A DNA stretch of 64,000 nt, from NCBI GenBank assembly GCA_030267565.1, contig BRXU01000012.1, positions 352,501-416,500 of the forward strand, written 5' to 3'. Source of the stretch: Pleodorina starrii (lineage: Eukaryota > Chlorophyta > Chlorophyceae > Chlamydomonadales > Volvocaceae). Below the pieces are notes generated by a model. The model was not told the origin of the DNA. It ran no database searches and was given only the letters and a program-made list of their open reading frames with translations. Every line of letters begins with the position of its first letter. Position 1 is the stretch's first letter. Position numbers and translations under genes: made by a program. Positions 13,401-24,499 of the stretch are shown here, in pieces.

Positions 13401-16400
13401 GCAACGATGGAGCCCGCAGGTGCTGACGTCAGCGGAGGCTCCCTCTTCCTCTCTCTCTCCCTCCCTCTCCCATATCTCTCTCTCCCTCTTCTCTCTGCCG
13501 GACCCAAGCGCGCACACACACCCGAACACGCACAGCCCGGCGCACACCCGCGCTCACCCGCTCTGATCTTCGTTTTCATCCCGCAGGTTCGTTGGGGCTC
13601 CCGGCCCGACGGCGTGTGTCTGGTGGTGGGGTCGCTGGGCAGTGGATTCACCCACAACTCAACGGCGGACGTCATCCTCACCAACACACCCCTGCAGCCT
13701 GAAGACGCAAAGTTCAACCTGTGGGTGGGGCTTGGGGGCGGCGGGGGGGGGGCCGGGGGCGGGGACGGGGGTTCAAGTCTCACATCCCGCACGCACGCAC
13801 GCACGCACTCACGCACGCACTCTCTGGGCGCCGGGGCCCAGTAGCCGCTCGCAGTGCGGAGGTGTAGGCACTAGGCACCAGGTGCGCTCTGTGTGCATAA
13901 TGATGTTCAAGACGTAAGTAGCGTACTGCGAATCGAACCTGTTCGGCGGCCGCCGCCCGCCGCCTCCCGACAACCACGTCAGCGTCCCTCACTTCTGTCC
14001 CGCGTCCCGATTCCCGAGTCTATGTCCCTCTTGTCCGCATTACTGCAAGTCCGGGGCCCCGGATCCCGGGCCCATGATGCCGCCTCCCGCCTCCGACCTC
14101 ATCCGCCCCCCCCCCCCCACCTCCCGCAACCCCCACCCCCAGTGCCCAGTATTTCTGGGAGGCCTTCCCCGCCTCCTCCGGCCCCACCGACCGCACCACC
14201 TACCTGTTCACCTACCTCACCGCCGACTCCTACCGACCCTCCCTGGCGGCAATGCTGGACGACTACTGGAACCTCATGCCGCAATACCAGGTGGGTGGTT
14301 TGGGTGGTTGAGGTGGTTTGGGTGGTTTGGGATGTGGGGCGCATGACTCATGCCGCAACTAACTAGCACGTGGAGAGTTTGGTTGGAGGGCGGGCTCGGG
14401 CCGCCAGTCAGACCGCACATGGGGTTTCGTGTCAGGCCCCTTGTGCCTGCACGTGCACGTTCGCTGTGAGGCGTCCTGCTGCCCCAAATAGTGCGCCCAT
14501 CCGCTCCTTGCGCTGCTTCCGGAGCCGGCTGCTCCTGCCTGCCTGTCTGCCTGCCTGCCTTCCACGGCCGACTCGCTTCCGCGGCAGCTACACCCCCAGG
14601 AGGGCCAGCATATGCCCGCCGCTGGCTTTGTACCCTTCTGGGGGCAGCTCACTTAAGCATTTGATGGTTTAACAACAATCAGCCCCGCCCCCCACATGCC
14701 TCAGGGTGTGCGGCTGGAGGACATTACCTTCAAGCGGTTGCTGTTCGGCTTCTTCCCCACCTTCAAGGATACCCCGCTGAGGCCCGCGTTCGACAGGTAC
14801 CGGACTGGACTAGTTGGGGGGTGGGGGCACGGAAGGGGAGTAATTAGAACGGCCCGGGACGGCCCGGAAGGGGCGGGGCCAAGGGTGGAGGCAGCAGGGC
14901 AGACAGCGGGCCGGGCGACCCGGCCGTGGCCGAGAGATGTACGACACGATAACGTCATGAACGAATGAAGCACGTGCGTGCGTGCGTGTGTGTGTGTGTG
15001 CGTGAAGGCTGATGCGCGCTGAGCTTGCATGCCCGACTTTCTCGATCGCTAACCACCAGCTGTGTTCACATGCCGTACATACGCCGTACATACGCCGCGA
15101 TTGGACACCATGTACGTATGGATGCGCTCTATTGATACCGTGGACAAACACGCACACGTACACATACACATGTGCATGTATGTATATGGTGTTGTGTACG
15201 GCAGGGTGATCCAGATCGGCGATGCGAGCGGGTTGCAGTCGCCGCTGTCGTTCGGTGGTTTCGGAGCACTGACCCGCCACCTGGCCCGACTCACCAGGGC
15301 GCTGGGTGAGGAAGGGAGGGGGCGATGGAGGCGCCAAGGGGGGGAGGGAGGGAGAGGAGGGAGAGGAGGGAGGGAGAGGAGGCAGAGGAGGGAGAGAGGG
15401 GAGGGAGGGAGGGGAGGGAGAGGGGGGCGGAAAGAGAGAGGGTGATGGGATCATGGGAAGGTTCGTACGCTCACGAAGGTGCGGTGGGGCGGAGGGAAAC
15501 CCATTTCCTGTTTGCTTGCCTGTCCCCTTGCAAGCGCTGCCAAACACGTGAGTACTCCTCTCAGCCGCCCCCGCACCGGCTCTGTAGGCCGCCGGCCCTG
15601 CTCCCGTGTCCTCGGTCCTGCCGCAACCTCGTGTGTACCTGCCTTGGGCGTTCGGATGGATGACGAGTCGTCCCGGGCCACTCTTGCCGTTCTGTTGAGC
15701 CTGTGAATGGCGTGGAGACTTCCGACCGAACTTATGTCTTCCAGATTGTGTCTCATCCAAAAGCTGTTTCGATGACCCATCCAGGGATCCCCGTTTATAA
15801 GCCAGATCTTTCGTACAGCAGCAGTACTGCCATTCAGTGACCCATGGGTCTCGATAAGCTGATCTGCCGTGCGGCGGTACCACAACGGCCCATGGGTCAC
15901 CCTTGCCGTTCTCCGACCCATGGATCGGTTGCTCCCCACCTCTCGACGCCAGCAGCTTCATCCCCTCTTTCCCTTCTCCCCTCTTTCCCTTCTCCCCTCT
16001 TTCCTTTCTCCCCTCTTTCCCTTCTCCCCTCTTTCCTTTCTCCCCTCTTTCCTTTCTCCCCTCTATCCTTCCTACCCTCTTTCCTTTCTCCCTTGAGGCA
16101 CCTCGCTCGCCTCCTTTCCCCTCGCCTCGCTATCACTGCACCCCGCAGCCGAGGCTCTGGAGTGCGACGCCCTAGACCGCGGCTCCCTGGCTCTGGTTCA
16201 CTGCTACAACCCGGGTCTGTCCAGCAGCTGGATGATGCAGAAGGCGATGAGTGTGCGGAAGGGGGAGCAGCCGCCGCCGGAGCTCATCAACAGAATGCTG
16301 GTGGGGACTGGGGACGTGGGGACTGGAGACGTGGGGCGGGACGGTCGCTGGGCTGCTGCTGGGTCGCATTCGGGGGCGGAGGTTCGTTCGATCGCGTGGG

Positions 16401-16621
16401 TTCGAATGAGGGCGAGAGCGCACTTAACACCGCCTACCTTGGCATCCGTGTTGCCAAGGCCGTGCAGAGCGAAAACATCACGGATGAAAAGCACGTAGAT
16501 CACGATGTGGAACTAACGCAAAGCACTCTGTGCCAGAAGGGCTGCGGAGTGAAGGATGGAAAAGAAGGTTTTTGACCAGTCGGCCTGCTGCGTGTACTTC
16601 GGGATGATGACGATGATGTAT

Positions 16622-16662
<41 letters not shown>

Positions 16663-17467
16663 TTATGATGACTGAGCATCGGACGGACTTGCCTCACCCT
16701 GCCATGCACACCGATCTTCCCTCTTCCATCCTGTGTTTGCCGCTCCCCATGCATGTACGGTATATACATCCAGGCGGGCAACTTCAAGTCCATGGAGCGG
16801 CTGGGGAACCCCGTCATGAAACCCTTCCTGCAGGTACGTACGTAGCTATGTAGCTATGTAGGTAGGCGACTAGCTACTACTGGAGCGAATACTGGGCGGT
16901 GGTTGGCGGGCGGGCGGGCGGGTGGGCGGGCGAGTGGGCGGTGGGAGGTGGGGCATTTTCTCCGTCATGCCCCTGCCTGCAGGAGAGGTCCGTCCCGGGC
17001 CACACCGTGCATGTTTGGATCTTATCTGCCGTACATCGCATCTACCTTGTTTGATCACTCACCCCGCCCTCATCATGCACCGGGAGCCCAACCCAACCCA
17101 CTCCCATCCAAGTCCCCGCCCAACCAACCCCGCCCGTTCCCAACCCTGCCTCCCTGCCGTCGGCCACACGCAGGACGTGATCCAGTTCGGTCCCATGGTT
17201 CAGACGCTGACCGCCCAGATGCTGACCGACCCCGCCTCCATCCCCGGCCTCATCGCCCACGTGGGTCCCGGCCCCCTCCTGGAGTGGATGGGCCACATGG
17301 CCAGCCTGGGAGCCTACACCGCACTGCACGGCGCTGCCTCCGCCGCCCGACTGCGTGATATGCTGGCGGCGGGCGGTGCCGTACCGCTCACACCCCGCGA
17401 GCGCTTCGCGGCAAATCGGCTGCTCGACGCCTGGGAGTACGGCAGCGGCCAGGACTACAAGCTGTGA
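10401..17467 (+). CDS. Plastid-targeted FAD/NAD(P)-binding oxidoreductase, lycopene-cyclase-like
   Basis: Fourteen exons: 10401-10455, 10574-10764, 11238-11340, 11712-11815, 12064-12183, 12453-12759, 13046-13230, 13587-13720, 14143-14290, 14705-14796, 15205-15305, 16149-16300, 16774-16833, 17174-17467. Their sum is 2046 nt (681 residues) and every junction keeps phase. The start MQAAMQALPLPTSARCS gives a plastid transit-like N-terminus. A dinucleotide-binding fold follows (VVVCGGTLG, GLRVAVLERG, about residues 108-135), and a C-terminal FAD motif QIGDASGLQSPLSFGG lies near 482-497, typical of the lycopene cyclase/geranylgeranyl reductase-like group in plants and cyanobacteria. Between them are LVVDCMGHFS, the FWEAFPASSGPTDR block and GFFPTF. 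Two Gly/Ser-rich inserts (about 203-250 and 309-338) look lineage-specific. The substrate is unknown; carotenoid or prenyl chemistry is inference. The last 253 bp recur at 49030-49282. Confidence 0.87.
15306..15440. repeat. Intronic polypurine tract (GGGAGGGAGA type)
   Basis: Nearly pure G/A on the plus strand, starting at the donor of intron 11 of the FAD oxidoreductase gene. A polypyrimidine partner lies about 0.5 kb downstream in the same intron. Confidence 0.85.
15957..16095. repeat. Intronic polypyrimidine tract (CCCCTCTTTCCCTTCT units)
   Basis: Tandem units of about 16 bp of C/T at the end of the same intron (15306-16148), close to the acceptor at 16148. It is roughly complementary in composition to 15306-15440. 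Confidence 0.88.
16597..16665. repeat. (GAT)n microsatellite in intron 12 of the FAD gene
   Basis: About 20 near-perfect GAT/ATG triplets, wholly inside the 16301-16773 intron. Confidence 0.92.
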
Positions 17468-17574
17468 TGAACGATAGGAGTACGGCAGCGGCCAGGAATA
17501 CAAGATAGCCGTTTGCTGTGAACGATGTGGACGAGATATTAGATGTGAGGTGAAGATTTCGATTTGATTCCAAA

Positions 17575-17579
17575 TGTAA
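17575..17579 (+). terminator. TGTAA poly(A) signal of the FAD oxidoreductase gene
   Basis: TGTAA lies 108 nt after the stop codon at 17465-17467, in an AT-richer stretch. The duplicated copy at 49283 onward does not keep it at the same place. Confidence 0.55.
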
Positions 17580-18552
17580 AGGATGCATGTGCAGAGGAAT
17601 GGGCGAGTGGGTGCGGGGGGTGTCAGAATCGGAATGGGCCGAGTGACGTGTCCGTCGACGGCAGCTGGGCTGTACCAGCTGTTGCTGCTGGAACTGCGTG
17701 GCGCTGTAGCTGGTGCTGCTGCGGGAGTGTCCGCTATGCCTTGCATTGGTGTGCATGGATGAGTCCGGTTGGATGGATCACGTGACCTACCTTCACCCCA
17801 GGTGGGGCTGTCCTCCATCCCATTCATCAGATAGACCGACACGGTCTCGGGGGATGAGTATGAGAGTTCAAAGCGGCAGTGGGCTGACAGGCTGACACAC
17901 GGGGGGTTAGCAAGGGTGAGGGGTGATGAACGAATGCTCCAGCCTGCCGTGACAACCGCAAGCGCCAGCGACCGGCAGAAAAGTATTCTCGCTCCTCGTT
18001 TCGCTGGTAGGTAGAGATACCGGTATTGTCGTCGCTCGACTTCGCGCCTTCTTGGGTGGCTTTGTCCGCCATTCACCCATTCACCCATGAACGGTGAAAG
18101 CGAAGACAATGTGTGAAGCCATGCCATTGGTCATTGCTAGTCTTCGCCTTTCTCGCGTGGATTTTCATTTTGTTTTTGTGCGGCACGTTAATGCACGGTA
18201 CGGTGTTGCACGACAGGTATTGTACGGCAGAGATGGTGGCGGCCTCCTGCTGGCATGGGGTTCACACGTACGGCTGCACGTGTATGGTGCGGCATCGCTT
18301 GTCACGTGCCGTACCGATGTCGCAGCAGGACGTACGGGGGCCAAGGGAAAGCCAGCACCTATCCCGCCCGCATGCACCACATACACATAGATAGGGACGA
18401 CGCCCAACAACTTCTGTCAAGCTGGCTCAATCGGAGTGGAGACCCTACACACATCAGTTCATGCACCATATACGCCGCATTTCTTCCTTCCTGCACACAC
18501 ATCGCAGCGCAGCCAACATCCCCATACAATCAATCAGCAGCAGCAGCAGCAG

Positions 18553-18588
18553 CAGCCACTCCTTCTGTGAGCACAGAAGGAGTGGCTG
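18553..18588. repeat. Perfect 17-bp inverted repeat with 2-nt loop
   Basis: Arms 18553-18569 and 18572-18588 are exact reverse complements around a 2-nt spacer. Copy B keeps only the right arm (about 51096-51112), so the left arm was gained in A or lost in B. Confidence 0.9.
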
Positions 18589-20293
18589 AGTCTGACCATT
18601 GGACCCCTGGGCAGTTGGGGCTCCTAGGCCTCCCTTGGGTGCCGGCAGCGGGGCATCCTTTTCATGCGCCACACAGTAGTTCCTCGTCCAGAAATACAGT
18701 ACAAGGCGACTCGCTCGCTCCGAGCGACCCGTAGACACACGGGCTTCTGGCCCAGGCACAAGCAGCGGGGGTGCGCACATATCAGTACTCGCGCGCGGGC
18801 ACTGCTCATGCATGTTTGACAACTAGATAGCCTGGCACGGGACGTCGCCACTCATGACCACGACGGTGCCCGACCAGCCGATTATAACGACTCCCGGAGC
18901 AGATCTCCCGCGGCCACACGGACCAACACCCGGCACCAGCCACCCACCCGCCAGCCACCCTCCTCCTTCGGTCGCCAACAAGCACAGTCTGTCACGCGCC
19001 TACTTTGTTCGATCAGCAAGGAAACACACTACTAAGTCTGTGAACCGCCTAATAATAATTCGGTCCTCAAGAAACACAGTCTACTTCCAGATTCATGCCA
19101 TCATCATTGACTAGTAAGCCCCCCGACGCGTCACTTAATTACCTCAAAAATGCATTTACGACAAGGTTAGGGTGCTGCGGCGGCCGAGCAGAGATACCAT
19201 GCCACAGCGCTGGCAATGAAGCAACCAAGCACGTACGGGCACCCTAAACTGGGGCGGGGTTCCGAGTACGTATGTGAGAGTGGCGGCACCGAAGAGGAGA
19301 TTGGATTTGCCCCCAAACACGCACAAACGAATTTTTACCGCACAACAAGCATCCAGGTGCACTCAGGGATCAGCTTGGCCCTACATGCACATACAACCGG
19401 CCGCGATAGATACGTTGTGGTCTCACCCGACCCAAGCAACTAACCCGCTGGTAGCACCCGTAAACCTGAAGAGAGTGCGATCTGCAACCTAGCCCGCCTA
19501 CCACAATCTGCAACCCCGCCGCCTTCAAGCACAAACTGGGCTGTCCAGAGGTACACGAGTCCGCGCACACGAGATACCCACGAAACGAAGAGTCGAGGCG
19601 CCGAACGATTCAGGGAGGATTATTCGGAGCAAGGGAAGACGAAACCCACTGACGGCACAGCCTTTCAAAACTAGGCCTCGGATGCAAACCAGAGCACATC
19701 GAATAGGTTTGGATTACTCCGGGGAGCACATGTGCACGACCTCGGCCCCCATCAAGCCCGCCCATGTTCTCCACCATCTCGAATGACTTCCAGAGGATGC
19801 ACATGCGCGGAGGGAATGGTACGGTCATGCACCCACCCAACCGCCGCAATCGTCATGCCACGTGCATTGGCCCGGACACGCAACTTGGCCCCCAAAACAT
19901 GCATACCCACGATTAGCACGCCGGCACACTCTAAAATACGTAGCCGCGAGAAAGTCGGCATAGATTTTGCAAACCCACCCTAATAAGACGCACACACCCA
20001 GAGCAGACGCACCCCCTGCATCCGTATAGTAAACCCACCCCGAAGTACCCCGATGAGCCCTCACGGCTTGGCACCTCACCAAATCACTCGAACTGCTGGA
20101 CGTCCACCTGTGGAAGGGGGGGCGCATAAGATGCAAGCTTATTGAACACTCATCATGTTAAACGTAATTAAATAAATTGGTGTATTCACAGGCAACTCGA
20201 TTTATCAACCTTAAGTATATATTGATTGGTGTTCCCACAGGAACGAATGACGCACAGCTGATGACGATGAGATGGGGAACATTTGACCATTTG

Positions 20294-20534
20294 GTAAGCC
20301 TGGCTCCTGAACATCCGCGGGATAAGCCTTTACTGAATACAATTGGTATCGAGACCTATGCCGTACGACCTCGAGCTCGGGAGGTCGCCGGTTCGATCCC
20401 TGGTCAAAGCACTGGCTATCGGGGGAAACCCTTGAGAGGATGGGGAGGCCCCATGCATGTACGCCGAGGACGGCTCACTTTAAGGGGGGGGGGTAAGCCT
20501 GGCTCCTGAGCATCCGCGGGATAAGCCTTTACTG
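20294..20534 (+). mobile_element. tRNA-derived SINE-like element, copy 1
   Basis: A 42-bp module at 20294-20335 recurs at 20493-20534 with one mismatch. Between them is a tRNA-like stretch: an A-box-like TGGTATCGAGA near 20344, a stem-loop (GACCTC, 8-nt loop, GAGGTC) like an anticodon arm, and a B box GGTTCGATCCC at 20390-20400. The 45-50 bp spacing is that of RNA polymerase III internal promoters. It does not fold into a full cloverleaf and is not called as a tRNA gene. Other copies lie at 25764-26006 and 26156-26340 on the opposite strand. Confidence 0.68.
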
Positions 20535-20733
20535 CTTACACACTCCTGAAAGTAAGGACATGCATGATGCGATACTAAAATCATTTGCATACCCACAAGT
20601 TCCGATATATCCCATGAATCCAGGCCACACACAAGCATCTGATCCAGCTGCCACAACAATGATCCTTCACCGTTCCTGCCTCCATCAGTGCGACTAGTAC
20701 GTACCATGTAATTGGTGTCCGGATGGGTAAACC

Positions 20734-22614
20734 CTACAAATTCAGCGCCCGCAGCAGCTCCCTAGCCTTGTGCTTAATATTATCATCGGGTGTCTTGCTG
20801 CTGCAAGCCAGCTTATGTAGGAGCGGTACTGCACCCGCCCGTGTGATTGCGGTCTTGTTGGCTGGAAGCCTCGCCAAGTGTTCCAAAGCGCACATTGCCT
20901 CATATGAAGAATAACGGCCGAGGAGCCCCACCAGGTGTGGTATGCCGCCAGCCTCTGCAATGGCGATCTTGTTGGCATAATTCACAGCTAATTTAACCAG
21001 TGCCCCTGCTGACCAATGCTGCACGTCGACATCAGAACTGGGAAGAAGCCCCACCAGGTGTGGGATGCCTCCAGCCTGTGCAATGGCGACCCTGTAGGCA
21101 TCATTCTCAGATAGGTGATACAGTGCCGCTGCCGCCTCTTGCTGCACGCCGACATCTGAACTGGCAAGGAGCCCCACCAGGCGTGGGATGCCGCCAGCCT
21201 GTGGAATGGCGACCGTATTGGCATCATTCGCAGCTAGGTGATTTAGTGTATATGCTGCCTGTCGCTGCATACCGGCATCAGAACTGGGAAGAAGCCCCAC
21301 CAGGTGTGGGATGCCGCCAGCCTCTGCAATGGCGACCCTGTTGGCATCATTCTCAGATAGGTGATACAGTGCCGCTGCCGCCTCTTGCTGCACGCCGACA
21401 TCTGAACTGGCAAGGAGCCCCACCAGGCGTGGGATGCCGCCAGCCTGTGCAATGGCGACCTTGTTGGCATCATTCGCAGCTAGGTGATTTAGGGTAAATG
21501 CTGCCTGTCGCTGCATACCGGCATCTGAACTGGCAAGAAGCCCCACCAGGTGTGGGATGCCGCCAGCCTGTGCAATGGCGACCCTGTTGGCACCTTTCAC
21601 TGCTAGGCTACCCAGTGCCGCTGCTGCCTGTTGCTGCACGCGGACATCTGAACTGGCAAGAAGCCCCACCAGGCGTGGGATGCCGCCAGTCTGTGAAATG
21701 GCGACCGTATTGGCATCATTCCCATCAGCTAGGTTACCCAGTGCCCCTGCTGCATGTTGCTGCACGCCGACATCTGAACTGGCAAGAAGCCCCACCAGGT
21801 GTGGGAGGCCGCCAGCCTGTGCAATGGCGATCTGGTTGGCACGATCCCAATTAGCTAGGTTACACAGTGCCCCTGCTGCCCCTTGCTGCACGCCGACATC
21901 TGAACTGGCAAGAAGCCCCACCAGGTGTGGGATGCCGCCAGCCTGTGCAATGGCGACCTTGTTGGCATCATTCGCAGCTAGGTTGTGTAGTGCCCCTGCT
22001 GCCCCTTGCTGCACGCCGACATCTGAACTGGCAAGAAGCCCCACCAGGTGTGGAATGCCGCCAGCCTGTGCAATGGCGACCTTGTTGGCATCACTCACAG
22101 CCAAATTCCAGAGCGTCCCTGCCGCGTTCTGTCGCACTCCAGCATCTGGACTGCCGAGGAGCCTTACCAGGGATGGAATGGCGCCATCCTTAGCGATCGA
22201 GACTTTGTTCGCGGCATTGGCAGCCAAGTTCAATACAGCCCCAGATGCTATCCGCTGCACGACAGTATCTGGGCTGTCCAGCAGGTTCACCAAAGGCTTG
22301 ATGCCGCCAGCCTGGGCAATAGTGATCCTGTTTGTGTCATGGTGAGCAGCCAGGTTCCGCAACACACCAGCTGAAGCTCGCTGGACAAGGATATCTGCGC
22401 TGCTCAGAAGCTTCACCAGTGGTGGAATGCCGCCAGCCTGGGCAACGCTGCCCGTGTTCTCCGTATTCACAGCAAGGTGCTGCAATGCCAACACCGCCAG
22501 TGTCCCTGTGGTCACATCAGGGCCATCCAAGAGCCTGATGAGGTAGGAAACATCATCAAACTTGGCAATGCTAGCGGAGATGTCCCTGGGCTGTCGCTGC
22601 TTATTAATCAGGTC
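20734..22614 (-). CDS. Armadillo-repeat protein, copy A (5' exon not identified)
   Basis: One 627-codon open exon ends in TAG at 20736-20734. It starts after an acceptor at 22615 (TTTGTGCAG, then Asp-Leu-Ile); no ATG lies in frame near it, so at least one upstream exon is missing. After a short helical lead it contains about 14 armadillo repeats of 41-42 residues with core AGGIPHLVGLLASSD, then a helix pair and a cap. ARM arrays form right-handed superhelices that bind peptides (beta-catenin, Vac8, importin-alpha). The middle repeats are nearly identical, and a two-repeat block (about 21115-21355) is duplicated beside itself (about 21360-21600). Long frames on the opposite strand are artefacts of the periodicity. 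Partner and location are unknown. The gene is convergent with the FAD oxidoreductase. Confidence 0.8.
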   Translation of the reverse strand, partial: DLINKQRQPRDISASIAKFDDVSYLIRLLDGPDVTTGTLAVLALQHLAVNTENTGSVAQAGGIPPLVKLLSSADILVQRASAGVLRNLAAHHDTNRITIAQAGGIKPLVNLLDSPDTVVQRIASGAVLNLAANAANKVSIAKDGAIPSLVRLLGSPDAGVRQNAAGTLWNLAVSDANKVAIAQAGGIPHLVGLLASSDVGVQQGAAGALHNLAANDANKVAIAQAGGIPHLVGLLASSDVGVQQGAAGALCNLANWDRANQIAIAQAGGLPHLVGLLASSDVGVQQHAAGALGNLADGNDANTVAISQTGGIPRLVGLLASSDVRVQQQAAAALGSLAVKGANRVAIAQAGGIPHLVGLLASSDAGMQRQAAFTLNHLAANDANKVAIAQAGGIPRLVGLLASSDVGVQQEAAAALYHLSENDANRVAIAEAGGIPHLVGLLPSSDAGMQRQAAYTLNHLAANDANTVAIPQAGGIPRLVGLLASSDVGVQQEAAAALYHLSENDAYRVAIAQAGGIPHLVGLLPSSDVDVQHWSAGALVKLAVNYANKIAIAEAGGIPHLVGLLGRYSSYEAMCALEHLARLPANKTAITRAGAVPLLHKLACSSKTPDDNIKHKARELLRALNL

Positions 22615-22740
22615 CTGCACAAATGGAGTTGCACACAAAGAAATACGTGGGCCCTAAACACGGTCGTACGGGTTCCACATGTTTCCAAGCAGGGAGAGGG
22701 GCTGAAGGCACATAAGAGGAGGGTAATGGTAAACGCACTG

Positions 22741-22930
<190 letters not shown>

Positions 22931-24318
22931 ATTCATAATAACCAAAGGTGAGCCGCCACCAGAGTTCAATGGATATCCAGCTTCGAAGTGCGTATGCACG
23001 GCCTTGTGGGCGCAATGTCCAGGCAATATGGGTTTCCGGGTATCCCCGATACCAGGCCTACCCTACGCGAAGGTCAGGTTAGCCGGAGAGGTCGTAATCC
23101 CGTACTCCCGGGGGTGGGTAATGGTCAGCAATCCATTAATCCTGACCGGTCCTTGCAGGGTCTTAATCCTTATCCTGACCTGTTTTGGTGGGGTCCTAAT
23201 CCTAATCCTGACGGCTACACGGATCCTAATCCTAATAATCCTCGCCGGTCAAGGGCAAGCCTTCGTCATATTGGCTCGTCTTCGGTGTAATACTTTCTCA
23301 TGGAAGATGTAATATTATCCAATTAAATATGTAAAGCTTTAGGTGCGCGGCTGGCGGTTGGGAACCGGTGAGCCAGCGGCTCGCCAGGGCTCATCAGGGT
23401 CCTAGTTCTAATCCTTAGGTCGTCGGTCCGGGCAGGTCCGGTGTTCTAATCCAATCTTCCTGACTGGTACCTGACCCTTATTTCATCTTTGCAACCCTCC
23501 TGGCCACCCAACCAAATGACCGTCAAGAACCGAAGACTGTGTGCACTGTCCGATCCCCTGAAACGACTGGATATCAACACATGTTAACGTATTAAATCAT
23601 AAAGAATTGTGGTACATAAAAATCCGATACAGATTTAATGTCCATCTACTGGGAATAATAGCCGCCGTGAGTTTGAAGCTGTAAATTCCATCTACTGGGA
23701 ATAGTCGTCCTGAGTTTGAAGCTGTAAAATAGTACATGAAATCAGGATGGAGCTTAGTAAAGAACGGAGTTCATTCTATTGGAAAGGTTGGAAGAGGTCG
23801 TGCAGCGATGGCGTCATGGCATTATGAGCGAGCGCAGCTGTGCCTCAGCGGCAGGTGATATTCGACCCATACTAAGCTAAATATGCACGTGTTCTCGGGT
23901 GCAAATGGTCGGCGTTGTCGACCGCGCTTGCGGAAGACCGTACCGTGGAAGTTTGGAAGCCCTGCCCTCCTCAACCGACACTGGACCCGTCACCTGGCAC
24001 ATGGCTGCGGTGCTGCCGTCAACATCCGGTGGTGCGGGCTCATTTGAGGAATGTCATAACCATGGAGCAGTGTCGCATATACATCGCGGGCAGGAGATCC
24101 ATGCCTGCGGACGCCAAAAACTTGGACGTCCATTCCTGAGCCCTGGCCGGCCACGTCTTTTATCCGTCATAGCTATGTGCCGCTGTCGTGGTTCTTGGAC
24201 CACTTGCATTCGCCTCTATTCAGAGGCTCTAAAACCTTCGGCCGCAGCCCTGGCAGATTCGGAGCTAATTGAGCTAAATATGACGTCAGACTCTGGTTTT
24301 CAGTCAACTAAGGGCGGC
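22931..24318. other. Non-coding stretch with degenerate CCTAATCC-type repeats
   Basis: Between the two AAT tracts I see no convincing gene. The segment 23090-23260 holds imperfect repeats around CCTAATCCTGAC. A short string (TCCATCTACTGGGAATA) occurs twice near 23640-23705, and a related string occurs in the Mutator-like elements. An open frame at 23915-24139 has no recognised family. Confidence 0.5.
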
Positions 24319-24451
<133 letters not shown>

Positions 24452-24499
24452 TAATATACATAATACACGGCTGCCGCCCCCAGCGCTGGAGATGTCTTG

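Larger units (their letters stand above)
17215..22740. repeat. Segmental duplication, copy A (FAD last exon to ARM gene)
   Basis: Sequence from 17215 parallels 49030 onward. The 253 bp of the last exon match with three substitutions and no indel (offset 31815). Beyond the stop, blocks around 18094-18400, 18580-18640, 18880-19130, 19400-19560 and 19900-20060 match 49870-50220, 51100-51160, 51430-51660, 51900-52080 and 52480-52650 with indels. The ARM genes align as well. The right end is uncertain: homology reappears near 24720-24850 (versus 54890-54990) after an AAT-repeat-bearing stretch absent from copy B. The interval 17580-20290 contains no convincing gene in either copy. Confidence 0.85.

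Noticed and set aside
20344..20405. A functional tRNA gene at the B-box sequence
   Set aside because: The acceptor stem does not pair and the T stem is imperfect; recurrence in three copies with the same flanking modules fits a SINE.
20988..22374. Long plus-strand frames rich in Pro, Arg and Trp across the ARM array
   Set aside because: They are the antisense of a periodic 123-126 bp coding repeat; the minus-strand translation has perfect ARM signatures. The same applies at 53079-54394.
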